A DNA stretch of 37,067 bases from Frankiaceae bacterium (GCA_017882785.1 JADGOV010000019.1:1-37067); one strand, 5' to 3'; shown: positions 16,864-25,304, numbered from the stretch's first letter. Notes: generated by a model not told the origin, from the letters alone. Numbers and translations: made by a program.

Positions 16864-17223
16864 TCAGAGATAGCCGAGGTCGGCGAGGCCGGCGGCGTAG
16901 GACTGCAGCATCTCCTCGGCCGTTCGATCACTGCCGCCGGCGAAGATTTGCATCTCGACGTCGTCGAGAACCGCGGCCGCCTCGTCGCGGATACGCAGGT
17001 GGTTCGGAGAGGCCACCAGTGCCAGCAACTCGGCCAGCGGGCCCTCCACGAGAACGAAACCCCCACCTTGCCCGGTGACCGCGAGGTAGTCGCGATGCCC
17101 GGAGAGTCGACCCTCCTCCGCCAGCCCCTCGTACAGTTCCAGCGCGCGACCATAAACCTCGAGAGCCTTGCCCTCCCGTCCACGAACGACACCGGTCCAG
17201 CGGATCATCAGCGCACCGGTCAT
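16864..17223 (-). CDS. Unknown protein (119 aa)
   Basis: I do not recognise a family. Start ATG 17223 (MTGALMIRWTGVVRGREGKA) is chosen because the sequence looks protein-like from there; further upstream the frame overlaps the DUF1918 gene. The pattern of a beta strand (IRWTGVVRG), a helix with GREGKALEVYGRALELYEGL, another strand (GFVLVEGP) and a long helix recalls a ferredoxin-like or dimeric alpha/beta barrel fold, which is only a suggestion. No membrane segment or cysteine cluster is seen. It lies 82 bases downstream of DUF1918 on the same strand and converges on the dehydrogenase pair. Confidence 0.65.
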   Translation of the reverse strand: MTGALMIRWTGVVRGREGKALEVYGRALELYEGLAEEGRLSGHRDYLAVTGQGGGFVLVEGPLAELLALVASPNHLRIRDEAAAVLDDVEMQIFAGGSDRTAEEMLQSYAAGLADLGYL

Positions 17224-17305
17224 GCTCACATCGGACACCGACTGCTTCTCGGGGTCAACGGGCCGATCGGCCCCCACCCGCGTACAGTTCGACCCGCGAT
17301 GGCGC

Positions 17306-17521
17306 TCAGCTCGCCGAGTGTCCCACCGGATCGAGTGACAAGTGGCGGACCACGACGTCCGGCCCGGGAAAGAACAGTCCCTGGTGACCGTCGGGTTCCC
17401 AGCGGACGACAAAGGGCGGGCTGCCTTCGGGGCCATGCACCTCGACAACCTCGCCCTGCCGCTCGTAGGCCCGAATGTGCCGGCTACGAACGACCAGACG
17501 GTCCCCGACTGTTGCCTGCAC
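17306..17521 (-). CDS. DUF1918 protein
   Basis: Small protein (71 residues) made almost entirely of one DUF1918 domain, an SH3-like barrel: VGDRLVVRSRHI, GEVVEVHGPEG, PPFVVRWEPDGHQGLFFPGP. Start GTG 17521 has AAGGAG 7 bases upstream. The much longer open frame on this strand (to 18451) is an artefact of GC-rich DNA running antisense to the DoxX gene. Members are widespread in actinobacteria; the molecular function is unknown to me. Confidence 0.92.
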   Translation of the reverse strand: MQATVGDRLVVRSRHIRAYERQGEVVEVHGPEGSPPFVVRWEPDGHQGLFFPGPDVVVRHLSLDPVGHSAS

Positions 17522-17702
17522 TGACGGTCTCCTTCCACGGCATGTACCCGCATTCGACCACCCTGGGCATGCGGTTGTCACTACCCAAGGTGAACGAGCG
17601 TCAGGCGCCGCCCGGACGACGACGTCCTGGTGCCCGCAGAGTAGTGTCCGGTCGCGCGTTCGCCCCTGTCTGACCTGCCATATCTGACCGAGGAAGGCAT
17701 TC

Positions 17703-18209
17703 ATGATCGTTCGTCGGATCGCTCGCCCCATGCTTGCCGCCAGTTTCGTCGCCGGCGGCATCGATGCCCTGCGCAAGCCCAAGGCGAAAGTGTCCTCGGC
17801 GCCCGGCGCACCGGCTGCCAAGTCCCCCCGGTCCATGGCCGCCGATCCCGAGCAGATGCTGAAGATCGACGCCGGCGTACAGGTGGTCGGCGGACTGATG
17901 TTGGCCACCAACCGCCTGCCGCGGCTGTCCGCGGCGGTCCTGGCCGTCAGCATGGTGCCCAGCACGCTGGCGGCGCACCGCTTCTGGGAGGAGAAGGAGC
18001 CGCGGGCAGCTCGCAACCAGCAGTTGCATTTCCTCAAGAACCTCAGCCTCATCGGCGGCCTGCTGATCGCTGCCGCCGACACCGGCGGCCGGCCATCGCT
18101 GGGTTGGCGCGCACGGCGGGCGAAGACGGCGGTCAAGGGAGCCAAGGCCGTCAAGGCGGCCGGGGGCGCTGTCAAGAGCAGGGCCGCCGACGCGCTGCCG
18201 GTCGGCTGA
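17703..18209 (+). CDS. DoxX-family membrane protein
   Basis: Integral membrane protein (168 residues) of the DoxX superfamily. Hydrophobic stretches occur at about residues 5-22, 55-72, 75-95 and 112-128 (LKNLSLIGGLLIAAADTGG), the usual four-helix layout, followed by a lysine- and alanine-rich cytoplasmic tail (RRAKTAVKGAKAVKAAGGAV). Start ATG 17703 has GAGGAAGG upstream. Family members have been linked to quinone or thiol redox processes, but most actinobacterial copies are uncharacterised. The gene stands alone; an intergenic repeat pair lies 20 bases after its stop. Confidence 0.87.
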   Translation: MIVRRIARPMLAASFVAGGIDALRKPKAKVSSAPGAPAAKSPRSMAADPEQMLKIDAGVQVVGGLMLATNRLPRLSAAVLAVSMVPSTLAAHRFWEEKEPRAARNQQLHFLKNLSLIGGLLIAAADTGGRPSLGWRARRAKTAVKGAKAVKAAGGAVKSRAADALPVG

Positions 18210-18603
18210 GCTGTTCGGCCGCGTCGACCTGCGCCGATCATGCTAGAACGCGCGTTGCGTCGTCGTATCCAGGGGCCGATCGAGCATGATCGGCGCAGAC
18301 TGGCCGGAATCGGGCTGGAGTTGGACCGACCCGAGCGGCGATCGCCCGGCGCAAACCGACAACCTCGGATGGTCGGAACCCGGCGGATCGGCCGGGCCGC
18401 GCTAGTGTCGCTGGCCCGCCGGCAGCCCGTACGGTAGTGCCGACGGGCCATTCATCCGTCGCGATCATCCGTAGGTGATCCTCCGCATGGGCCTCCCGGC
18501 GGAGCAGGCCAATGCGACGCTGCGGACCGCGATCGGCAGACGGCTAGGCGGCGGGGTGCCGGGTTCGGCAGACTATCCCCGCCGGAGGAGAGGAAGACCG
18601 CTG
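18210..18603. other. Intergenic region upstream of sepH
   Basis: A 394-base stretch between the DoxX gene and sepH. It holds repeat pair A near its left end and the sepH Shine-Dalgarno (AGGAAG, 18591-18596) at its right. The open frame starting at 18475 continues into sepH, but the added head looks unlike the family. No RNA gene or clear promoter hexamer pair could be identified. Confidence 0.6.
18229..18298. repeat. Intergenic repeat, inverted pair A (16-bp arms)
   Basis: Two perfect 16-base inverted arms, 18229-18244 (CTGCGCCGATCATGCT) and 18283-18298 (AGCATGATCGGCGCAG), separated by 38 bases. The arm core GCATGATCGGCG recurs at 23354-23417 and 33908-34004, always between genes. The arms could form a hairpin, but the long loop and family behaviour suggest a dispersed repeat or paired protein-binding sites rather than a simple terminator. 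Confidence 0.85.
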
Positions 18604-19872
18604 ATGTACGAGCTGCGCGTCGTCGCGTTGAGCGAGGACGCCCGCTACGTCGTACTCGCGCCAGTGCTGGAGGGCCGCCGAGAGCGGTACCGGGTGCCGG
18701 TCGACGAGCGGCTGCGGGCTGCCTTGCGGGGGGAGCTCGGCCGGTTGGAACGCAAGATCCGCCCGGACAGCGCGTTGACCCCTCGTGAGATCCAGACCAG
18801 GGTGCGCTCCGGCGAAACCGCCGAGACCATCGCCGCCGCGGCCGGAGTGCCCGTGGAGTGGGTGCTGCGCTTCGAGACACCCGTCCTCGCCGAGCGAGGC
18901 ATGGTTGCGCGACAGGCTCGACACTCCTCGCTCTCGGTGAGCGGTGGGGAGTGGACCGGTGTTCCGCTGGAGGAGATCGTCACTGCCCGGATGGAAGCCG
19001 ACGGCACCAAGCCGGACCTCGCCGAGTGGGATGCCTGGCGCCGGGACGACAGCCGCTGGGTGCTCCAGCTGCGGATCGGCGCAACCACCGCGCATTGGCT
19101 GTGGGACCCGGCCCTGCAGCGACTGGTCGTGCACGACGACGCGGCCCGCTCCCTGCTGCACAACGGCACCCCCGCATTGCCCGATGCCGAACCCCTCGCC
19201 GAGCTTCGCCACCTCGTCCTGGCGCCGGAGCCGGCGGACGAGCTGCTGCCTGAGGTCCTCCTCGAACTGCGATCGGAGGCTGGCGGGTCACTGAACCCCC
19301 CGGAGGTGTCGGACCTCGCGGGAGGTTCCGATCCATCCGAAGCTACCGAGGGCGCCGATCCGACCACGGCTGCCGATCCGACCACGGCTGCCGGGGCTGC
19401 CGGGGCTGCCGAGACGAGGGAGCCGGAGGACCCCGATGTCGAGGCCGATCGTGACCCGGAGCTGGTAGCAGCTCCCCCGGCCGGCAACGAGGCGGAGCCA
19501 GCCGTGGGAAGGAACTCCGCTGATGAGGCGCCGGCCGAGCTCCCGCCGGACCTGGCCCAGGACCCGATGCCCCCAGCGGAAGCTGGGCTTGGCGAGCCCG
19601 ACAGCTCAGCCCTGGCGCTGGCGCTCGGGGCACCAGAGCTGTCCCGCTACTCCCTCGGCTCCCCGCCATCGCGCGGCGATGGGAGCGACCCCGACCCGAC
19701 CGAGGGGGGCGGGACCAGCGAGGAACCGGGGGAGGGCTCGTCCCCCCCTGCTCGGGCCTCGAAGAAGGCCCGGCGCAAGACCGTGCCGTCTTGGGAGGAC
19801 ATCCTGCTAGGCACGGGTACGGGCACCGGACCTGGGGCGGGCGACGCCGGTTCGAGCGGGTCCGCACGCTGA
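18604..19872 (+). CDS. sepH: Cell division protein SepH (DUF3071)
   Basis: Cytoplasmic actinobacterial division protein that, from work in Streptomyces, binds FtsZ and promotes filament assembly. The 422-residue protein starts at ATG 18604 with AGGAAG 7 bases upstream. The N-terminal DUF3071 domain (about 1-165) is clear: MYELRVVALSEDARYVVLAP, then a helix-turn-helix-like segment TPREIQTRVRSGETAETIAA with AGVPVEWVLRFE, and ARHSSLSVSGGEW. The rest is a long acidic, proline-rich disordered tail ending in a basic patch (ASKKARRKT). An 18-base tandem duplication at 19354-19389 repeats ADPTTA, followed by a 9-base duplication coding AGA. Seven bases separate it from the phosphoribosyltransferase gene. 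Confidence 0.93.
   Translation: MYELRVVALSEDARYVVLAPVLEGRRERYRVPVDERLRAALRGELGRLERKIRPDSALTPREIQTRVRSGETAETIAAAAGVPVEWVLRFETPVLAERGMVARQARHSSLSVSGGEWTGVPLEEIVTARMEADGTKPDLAEWDAWRRDDSRWVLQLRIGATTAHWLWDPALQRLVVHDDAARSLLHNGTPALPDAEPLAELRHLVLAPEPADELLPEVLLELRSEAGGSLNPPEVSDLAGGSDPSEATEGADPTTAADPTTAAGAAGAAETREPEDPDVEADRDPELVAAPPAGNEAEPAVGRNSADEAPAELPPDLAQDPMPPAEAGLGEPDSSALALALGAPELSRYSLGSPPSRGDGSDPDPTEGGGTSEEPGEGSSPPARASKKARRKTVPSWEDILLGTGTGTGPGAGDAGSSGSAR
19354..19407 (+). repeat. In-frame tandem repeats in the sepH tail
   Basis: Unit GCCGATCCGACCACGGCT occurs perfectly twice (19354-19371 and 19372-19389), followed by two copies of GCCGGGGCT (19390-19407). Both units are multiples of three, so the frame is kept and only the disordered linker length changes. 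Confidence 0.9.
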
Positions 19873-19879
19873 CGCCGCC

Positions 19880-20593
19880 GTGACGCCGCTCTTCGCGCAT
19901 CGACGGGCTGCCGGGGTCGTCCTGGCCGACGTGCTGGCCCCGAGGCTGGCGGAGGTGGCAGCCCGCGTCGCGGCCCGCCCGGAGCCCCCTGATGCACCTG
20001 CCGGCTCGAGGCCGGCCCCGCCACTGGTGCTGGCTCTTCCCCGCGGCGGCGTGCCGGTGGCGGCCGAGGTGGCTCGGAAACTGGACCTCCCGCTCGAGGT
20101 CCTCGTCGTCCGCAAGATCGGCATGCCCGGGCGGCCGGAGCTCGCGCTGGGAGCGCTCGGTTCCGGTGGCGCGCGCTACCTCGATGCCGCGCTGATGGAG
20201 CGGCTCGGCGTCACCGCGGCGGAGGCGGCCGAGGTGGTGGCCGCGGAGTCCGCGGAGTTGGCGCGGCGGGAGGAGATGTACCGGGCGGGCCGACGGCCAC
20301 TGGACCTTCGTCGGCGGGTGGTCGTCCTGGTCGATGACGGCGTGGCCACGGGCGCGACCATGCGGGCCGCCGCCCTGGCGGTCCGAGGCCAGTCGGTGGC
20401 CGCCGTGGTGGCCGCCGCCCCGGTCGGTCCGGCCGGGGCTGCTGGGCGTCTCGCGGATGTCTGTGACGTCGTCGTGGTGGCCCGGACGCCGCCGGCATTC
20501 GGGTCGGTGGGTGCGCACTACAGGGACTTCTCCCAGACCAGCGATGAGGAGGTCCGGGCCGTCCTCGCCGACGTGGGAGGCGAGCGGAGCTAG
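19880..20593 (+). CDS. Phosphoribosyltransferase-domain protein
   Basis: A 237-residue protein with a type I phosphoribosyltransferase fold. The PRPP-binding motif VVVLVDDGVATGATM is intact at about residues 149-163, and LALPRGGVPVAAEVA with VVRKIGMPGRPELALGALG matches the family of stand-alone PRTases that are often fused to or paired with dienelactone-hydrolase-like domains. The base substrate is unknown. Start GTG 19880 is 7 bases after the sepH stop, with no strong Shine-Dalgarno, so translation may depend on sepH. The head (MTPLFAHRRAAGVVLADVL) fits the usual start of this family. Confidence 0.88.
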   Translation: MTPLFAHRRAAGVVLADVLAPRLAEVAARVAARPEPPDAPAGSRPAPPLVLALPRGGVPVAAEVARKLDLPLEVLVVRKIGMPGRPELALGALGSGGARYLDAALMERLGVTAAEAAEVVAAESAELARREEMYRAGRRPLDLRRRVVVLVDDGVATGATMRAAALAVRGQSVAAVVAAAPVGPAGAAGRLADVCDVVVVARTPPAFGSVGAHYRDFSQTSDEEVRAVLADVGGERS

Positions 20594-20612
20594 CTGGCGC
20601 CCCCTCGCGAGG

Positions 20613-21503
20613 TCACATCATCCGGGCGGAGAGGTAGGCGGCGAGCTGGGCCGCGTTGCGTTGGGCGTAGTCGCGGTAGCAGTTGTTGAGCAGCACGTGC
20701 GTGGTCTGAGCCGAGTCCGCCAGGGTGGCGATCTTCGGCGCCCACTCCCGGAGCTCGGCATCGGAGTAGTCATAGCCGAAGCGCTGGTAGATGTCGCGAC
20801 TGTCCCAGTGTTCGCTGTGACCGTGGAAGCGGACCACCGCCAGCTCGGCGGTGGCGGCCAACACCGGCGGGATGGAGCTGGCGTGGCCCTGTGGCATGTC
20901 GACGCAGACGTAGGGGACGGCGTAGGAGGCGAGGAAGTCCAGCGTCTCCCGCTGGTTCTCCTCGGTCATCCAGGTGGCGTTGCGGAACTCCACGCAGATC
21001 GGCATCGGCGGGGCCACGCTGCCACAGCGTTCCTTGCATTCCAGGATGTAGGCCTTGTTGCGGCGCCCGATCGGGAACCACTGCGGGAACTGGAAGAGCA
21101 GTGCGCCGAGCTTGCCGGCCTCGTGCAGCGGTGAGAGCGCGCCGAGGAAGCGCTCCCACACCGACTCCACGACGGCCGGGGCGAGATCGGTGAGGTAGAC
21201 GTTCTTCTTCTCCGTGTCCGGTCGAAGGTCCTTGTACAGCGCGGCGACCCGGGTAGGGTGCTGCGTGAGCAGCGAGAACGCCTTGACGTTGAAGGTGAAT
21301 CCGGCCGGCGTACGCGCGGCCCACAGTGTGCTGTTGCGCTCGTTGGGTGGCGTGTAGTAGGTGGAATCGACCTCGACGAGCGGAAAGCGGGCCGCATAGT
21401 AGCCCAGCCGCTCCTCCGCGGAGGTGATCTTCGGGGGATACCACCCCGATGCCAGCAGCGTCCTGTCCGTCCAGCTTGCGGTACCGACTTTGATCGCGCC
21501 CAC
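20613..21503 (-). CDS. DUF72 (YecE-like) protein
   Basis: TIM-barrel protein of the DUF72 family (296 residues from GTG 21503). Family marks are GTASWTD near the N-terminus, GWYPP, EVDSTYYTPP, FTFNVKAFSLLTQHPTR, LLFQFPQWF, CVEFRNATWM, CVDMPQG, VVRFHGHSEHW and a C-terminal LNNCYRDYAQRNAAQL. Biochemical function is not established. The ATG at 21533 would add ten residues unlike the family. A TATGCT box lies 9 bases upstream of GTG on this strand. It diverges from the small zinc-binding protein gene. Confidence 0.92.
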   Translation of the reverse strand: MGAIKVGTASWTDRTLLASGWYPPKITSAEERLGYYAARFPLVEVDSTYYTPPNERNSTLWAARTPAGFTFNVKAFSLLTQHPTRVAALYKDLRPDTEKKNVYLTDLAPAVVESVWERFLGALSPLHEAGKLGALLFQFPQWFPIGRRNKAYILECKERCGSVAPPMPICVEFRNATWMTEENQRETLDFLASYAVPYVCVDMPQGHASSIPPVLAATAELAVVRFHGHSEHWDSRDIYQRFGYDYSDAELREWAPKIATLADSAQTTHVLLNNCYRDYAQRNAAQLAAYLSARMM

Positions 21504-21613
21504 GAGGAAACGAGCATACTGTGGGGGGGCCAACCATCACATCGGGGCGGGCGGAACGTTCGCCGCGACTGCGGTGTTGTCCTTGAAGTGGACCGAGAGG
21601 AGACCCGCCGACC

Positions 21614-21817
21614 GTGACCCCGACAACCATTGAGCGCCCCCCACTCACTGCCTTCGACCGCTGCGATCGCTGTGGAGCGCAGGCCTTCGTGCGCGCCGTG
21701 CTGCCCGGGGGAAGCGAGTTGCTGTTCTGCCGCCACCACGCCCGCAAGCACGAGGATCGGCTGCGCAAGGTGACCATCACTTTCGAGGACGAGGCGGAGC
21801 GCAGCGCCAGCCCCTGA
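21614..21817 (+). CDS. Small zinc-binding protein (DUF7455-like)
   Basis: A 67-residue protein with CDRCGAQAFVRAVLPGG followed by LLFCRHHARKHEDRL. The two N-terminal cysteines and the later Cys and His residues form a likely zinc knuckle. Similar proteins are common near sigA in actinobacteria; I recall the domain as DUF7455 but am not certain of the number. Start GTG 21614; an AGAGGAG sequence ends 12 bases upstream, which is long for a ribosome-binding site. Function unknown. Confidence 0.85.
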   Translation: MTPTTIERPPLTAFDRCDRCGAQAFVRAVLPGGSELLFCRHHARKHEDRLRKVTITFEDEAERSASP

Positions 21818-21834
21818 CACGTTTCGCACTACGC

Positions 21835-21872
21835 CGACGGCGGTGTCGCGAGGAATCGCGGTGCCGCCGTCG
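21835..21872. terminator. Bidirectional hairpin terminator
   Basis: A 17-pair stem with a GGAA loop: left arm 21835-21851, right arm 21856-21872. Fourteen pairs are Watson-Crick and the three central ones are G-U wobbles in the plus-strand RNA. It lies between the convergent ends of the zinc-binding protein gene (21817) and the AI-2E gene (21882). No long T-run follows, as is usual in GC-rich actinobacteria. Confidence 0.8.
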
Positions 21873-21881
21873 TGTTCGTGG

Positions 21882-23237
21882 TCAGTCGGGTGTGCGCAGG
21901 GTCCGGGTCACCGCCCAGGTCACCGACACCAGCGGCACAGCGACGATAGCGCCGACGATGCCGGCCAGCACCGTGCCACACGCGACCGAGATGGCGACCG
22001 CCACTGGGTGGATCGAGACGGCCCGGCTCATGACCAACGGCTGCAGGATGTGACCTTCGATCTGGCCGATGACAACGACGAGGACAAGGACGAGGAGAGC
22101 AACCAGCGGCCCCCGACCGGCCAGGGCCACCACGGTCGCGACGGCCAGCGCGAGCGGTGCGCCGATGATGGGTATGAAGGTCGCAAAGAACACCAGCAGG
22201 GACAGCGGCAGCGCGAGCGGGACCCGCAGCACGAGTAACGCCACGCACACCAAAGTGGCGTTGGTGGCCGCCACGATGACGATCCCGCGGGTGTAACCGG
22301 CGAACGTCCCCCACCCGACCCGTCCGGCGCGATCGAGCCTGTCCCGCGCGGTGGGCGGCGACTGGGCGACGACCCAGGCCCACATCCGGTCACCGCCGGA
22401 GATGAAAAAGATGGAACAGAAGATCGCTAGCGCCAGCCCGGTCAACACCTCGAAGGCGGCCGTGGCCTGGCCCAGCGCCCGACCGACCAGGGTCCCCGAG
22501 TGTTCCGAGAGCCACTTGCGGGCCTGTTCGGCGCCGGCGCTGAACTGTGCGGAGCTCACGTGAAAGGGACCTTCGCGCAGCCACCGCTCGATCTCGGTCA
22601 CGCCGTTGCCGAACTGCGCGGTCAGCGCAGAGGACTGCCCGGCCACGGACCCCGCGATGAACGTGAACACGGCGCCCACCAGGGCAAGTCCAGCCAGCAG
22701 TGACAGCGCCACGGCCAGGCCGCGCGGCATGATGCGGTCCAGTCGGTCGGCGACCGGGCGGAGCAGAGCGCTGATCACCAACCCCACGAACAGCGCCACG
22801 CCGACCAGCTGAATCCGGCCGAGGAAGATGAACACCCCGTACACCGCCACGGTCACCACGATGAGACGCCAGGCGTAGCCGGCAGCCACCCGCAGGCCGT
22901 AGCGCACCTCACCGTCGGCAGAGCCGCGCTCTCGGATCGACGCCTCGGCCGACGCCTCGGACCCGCCCGGCTGAGCGGACCCGCTGGGAGGGGCGGCTGG
23001 GGACCCGTCCTCCGGGGTTGCTCTCGGCGCGGCCGTGGGCGGTGGGAGGTCGACGCCGACGCCGTCGCCGTCGTGCGGCGTGCCGGCGGCTACCACGATC
23101 GCCCACCCGCGGCCGGCCGCCTTCGCCGCGGATCGGGGCGCGCCGCGCTCGGCAGCCGCGTCATCGCCTCTCCCCTGCTTCTCAGCGCACAGTCGGTGCG
23201 GCGGGACGACCGCGCTCGCACCGGCCGGAAACGGCAT
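21882..23237 (-). CDS. AI-2E family transporter (membrane protein)
   Basis: Polytopic membrane protein of the AI-2E/PerM family, a broad group of exporters or antiporters. About eight hydrophobic segments are visible from residue 120 on (VVTVAVYGVFIFLGRIQLVG, VALFVGLVISALL), and the C-terminal half carries the family pattern GYTRGIVIVAATNA, FFATFIPIIGAPLA, IGQIEGHILQPLVM and VAVAISVACGTVLAGIVGA. The first 115 residues are low-complexity Ala/Pro/Gly/Glu sequence. The start is uncertain: ATG 23237 is the longest, and GTG 23096 is an alternative that removes about 47 residues. Substrate unknown. Convergent with the small zinc-binding protein gene. Confidence 0.85.
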   Translation of the reverse strand: MPFPAGASAVVPPHRLCAEKQGRGDDAAAERGAPRSAAKAAGRGWAIVVAAGTPHDGDGVGVDLPPPTAAPRATPEDGSPAAPPSGSAQPGGSEASAEASIRERGSADGEVRYGLRVAAGYAWRLIVVTVAVYGVFIFLGRIQLVGVALFVGLVISALLRPVADRLDRIMPRGLAVALSLLAGLALVGAVFTFIAGSVAGQSSALTAQFGNGVTEIERWLREGPFHVSSAQFSAGAEQARKWLSEHSGTLVGRALGQATAAFEVLTGLALAIFCSIFFISGGDRMWAWVVAQSPPTARDRLDRAGRVGWGTFAGYTRGIVIVAATNATLVCVALLVLRVPLALPLSLLVFFATFIPIIGAPLALAVATVVALAGRGPLVALLVLVLVVVIGQIEGHILQPLVMSRAVSIHPVAVAISVACGTVLAGIVGAIVAVPLVSVTWAVTRTLRTPD

Positions 23238-23766
23238 CCGCCTGCTGCGCCATCATGCAGGAGGCGGCCACAGCCTGGGCAGGCTTGCCACAACACTGTG
23301 CACGGCAGCCAGACGAACCCATCCAGCGACCCACGAGTGACCACCCACGAGGCCGCCGATCATGGGAGAGCGTACGTTCCGCGTGACCGACGTGGCTCCG
23401 TTGTCGCATGATCGGCGAGGCAATGGCCGCCTGGGCGGCGACGGCGCGAACGGGCCCCGGGACCCTCCGGCCCCCCGTTGGCTACGATGCCATCGTGGGG
23501 TTGCTCCACGCTGGCATCGGTGCTGACTCGGGCACGGCTGACTTGGGCACGCCTGTCGGCGCCGAACTCGGTGGAACTCCGTGGGGCGGCGGTCGCGCGC
23601 CGCGAAAGCTGAGCACGCTCGACCTGCTTCCGGCGGTAGGGACCTATTCCTGGTCTTCGGTGACCTACGATCCGCGTATCGCCAGTTATCCTTGGCTCAC
23701 CAACCGTCGCCTGTGGACGGTGAGGATGGAGCGGTTCCGTCGCCCGCCTCGACCGAAAGGGGCTCC
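23238..23766. other. Intergenic region upstream of sigA
   Basis: A 529-base stretch between the divergent AI-2E gene and sigA. It contains repeat pair C (23354-23417), a TACGAT box at 23483-23488 placed 6 bases before a GTG at 23495 that opens a 92-codon frame reaching the sigA start, and a second TACGAT at 23666-23671. These are candidate sigA promoters; no good -35 hexamer accompanies either. Confidence 0.55.
23354..23417. repeat. Intergenic repeat, inverted pair C (11-bp arms)
   Basis: Arms CGCCGATCATG (23354-23364) and CATGATCGGCG (23407-23417) are perfect inverted copies separated by 42 bases. They match the core of repeat pairs A and B elsewhere in the window. The left copy also shares a flanking GTACG stretch with the copies at 33951-33990. 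Confidence 0.75.
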
Positions 23767-23773
23767 GTGGTAA
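23495..23773 (+). other. Possible leader reading frame overlapping the sigA start
   Basis: GTG 23495 has TACGAT exactly 6 bases upstream, the same spacing seen at several real starts in this window. The frame runs 92 codons to TAA at 23771-23773, overlapping the sigA GTG (23767) by 7 bases in a different frame. The predicted peptide ([20 protein letters not shown] at the start) resembles nothing I know and has a basic, tryptophan-containing end. It may be a real leader peptide, or a chance frame in the sigA 5' region. Confidence 0.3.
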
Positions 23774-25110
23774 CCACGTCCACCCCGGGCATTGCGGCCA
23801 GCAGCGCGCCGGTGCCTCCGAGCGACCTCCCGGTCGTCACGAGAGGTCGCACCCGCGGCACAGCCGAGCATGACGTCTCGAACGGCGCGGGAGGTCCGCG
23901 GCGACGGACAGCGCGCAAGGCAACCGCGCCGACGTCGAAGGGCGTGGCCGGCGATCTGCCTGTTCTCGAGCCAGGGCCGGACCCGCGAGCGGCCGGCAAC
24001 GGAACCGTCCAGAACCGACCCTCGCCTCCCGTGGCGGACGTCGGCAACGGTCCCCCGTCCGGGCTTGAGCCCGGGTTGGGCGTCGCGGCGGTTGCCGTCC
24101 TCGACGACGAGGAGCCCACCGTGATCCCGGAGGATGAGGAAGAGGTCATCGTCCTGGCGGCCGACCGGGACGAGGCAGAGACAGCCGCCTCCGCGGACCC
24201 CGTGCGGGCCTACCTCAAGCAGATCGGCAAGGTGGCCCTGCTCAACGCCGAGCAGGAGGTCGAACTCGCCAAACGGATCGAGGCCGGGCTCTTCGCCGCC
24301 GAGAAACTGCGGCAGTGCGACCTGGAGAAGAAGAAGCGGATGTCTCCGCAGCTCCGCCGGGAGTTCGAGTGGCTCATCCGGGACGGCGAGCGGGCCAAGA
24401 ATCACCTGCTGGAGGCCAACCTGCGGCTCGTGGTTTCCCTCGCCAAGCGATACACCGGTCGGGGCATGCAGTTCCTTGACCTGATCCAGGAGGGCAATCT
24501 CGGTCTCATCCGCGCGGTTGAGAAGTTCGACTACACCAAGGGCTACAAGTTCTCCACGTACGCCACATGGTGGATTCGGCAGGCCATCACCCGGGCGATG
24601 GCCGACCAGGCCCGCACGATTCGCATCCCGGTCCACATGGTCGAAGTCATCAACAAGCTGGCCCGCGTCCAGCGCCAGATGCTGCAGGATCTCGGTCGGG
24701 AACCGACGCCGGAAGAGATCGGCCGTGAGCTCGACATGACGCCGGACAAGGTCGTCGAGATCCAGAAGTACGCCCGGGAGCCGGTCAGCCTCGACCAGAC
24801 GATCGGCGACGACGGGGACAGTCAGCTCGGTGACTTCATCGAGGACTCCGAGGCGCCCGTCGCAGCCGATGTGGTCTCCTTCGGCCTGCTCCAGGACCAG
24901 CTCTCCTCAGTGCTGCAGACCCTCTCAGAGCGGGAGGCCGGCGTTGTGTCGATGCGGTTCGGCCTGACCGACGGGCAGCCCAAGACGCTCGACGAGATCG
25001 GCCAGGTCTACGGGGTCACGCGGGAGCGGATCCGACAGATCGAGGCCAAGACGATGTCGAAGCTGCGGCATCCATCGCGCTCCCAGGTCCTGCGCGACTA
25101 CCTGGACTGA
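23767..25110 (+). CDS. sigA: Principal RNA polymerase sigma factor (sigma-70 group 1)
   Basis: Primary sigma factor directing RNA polymerase to housekeeping promoters. The 447-residue protein from GTG 23767 has AAAGGGG just upstream. A disordered N-terminal region of about 135 residues is followed by region 1.2 ([20 protein letters not shown]), region 2 with [20 protein letters not shown] and the promoter-melting stretch [20 protein letters not shown], region 3 ([20 protein letters not shown]) and region 4 with the helix-turn-helix [20 protein letters not shown] before [17 protein letters not shown]. The frame continues upstream to 23581, but that head lacks family resemblance. It converges on suhB. 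Confidence 0.97.
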   Translation: MVTTSTPGIAASSAPVPPSDLPVVTRGRTRGTAEHDVSNGAGGPRRRTARKATAPTSKGVAGDLPVLEPGPDPRAAGNGTVQNRPSPPVADVGNGPPSGLEPGLGVAAVAVLDDEEPTVIPEDEEEVIVLAADRDEAETAASADPVRAYLKQIGKVALLNAEQEVELAKRIEAGLFAAEKLRQCDLEKKKRMSPQLRREFEWLIRDGERAKNHLLEANLRLVVSLAKRYTGRGMQFLDLIQEGNLGLIRAVEKFDYTKGYKFSTYATWWIRQAITRAMADQARTIRIPVHMVEVINKLARVQRQMLQDLGREPTPEEIGRELDMTPDKVVEIQKYAREPVSLDQTIGDDGDSQLGDFIEDSEAPVAADVVSFGLLQDQLSSVLQTLSEREAGVVSMRFGLTDGQPKTLDEIGQVYGVTRERIRQIEAKTMSKLRHPSRSQVLRDYLD

Positions 25111-25227
25111 GGCCAACCTCACGGCTGCCCGACACGCCGCTAGCGGAACCAGGGGGGCGAGGTGGCCTGAGCTATGCTCCGTTCCCCTTGACGTCAACGT
25201 CCCGTAGTCATAGCGTCACTTTCTGTA

Positions 25228-25276
25228 GACGGCGCAGCGGGGCTGGGTCCCATCGCCTGGCTCCGTCTGCGCCGTC
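25228..25276. terminator. Inverted repeat between convergent sigA and suhB
   Basis: Perfect 10-base arms GACGGCGCAG (25228-25237) and CTGCGCCGTC (25267-25276) with a 29-base loop. The position between two converging genes suggests transcription termination for one or both. The long loop makes it weaker than the hairpin at 21835. Confidence 0.5.
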
Positions 25277-25304
25277 CTCTCTGCGGGCGGCTCGGTCGGA
25301 CGGC

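Noticed and set aside
17522-18451. Long N-terminal extension of the DUF1918 frame
   Set aside because: The extension is antisense to the DoxX gene and unlike the family; GTG 17521 has a good ribosome-binding site.
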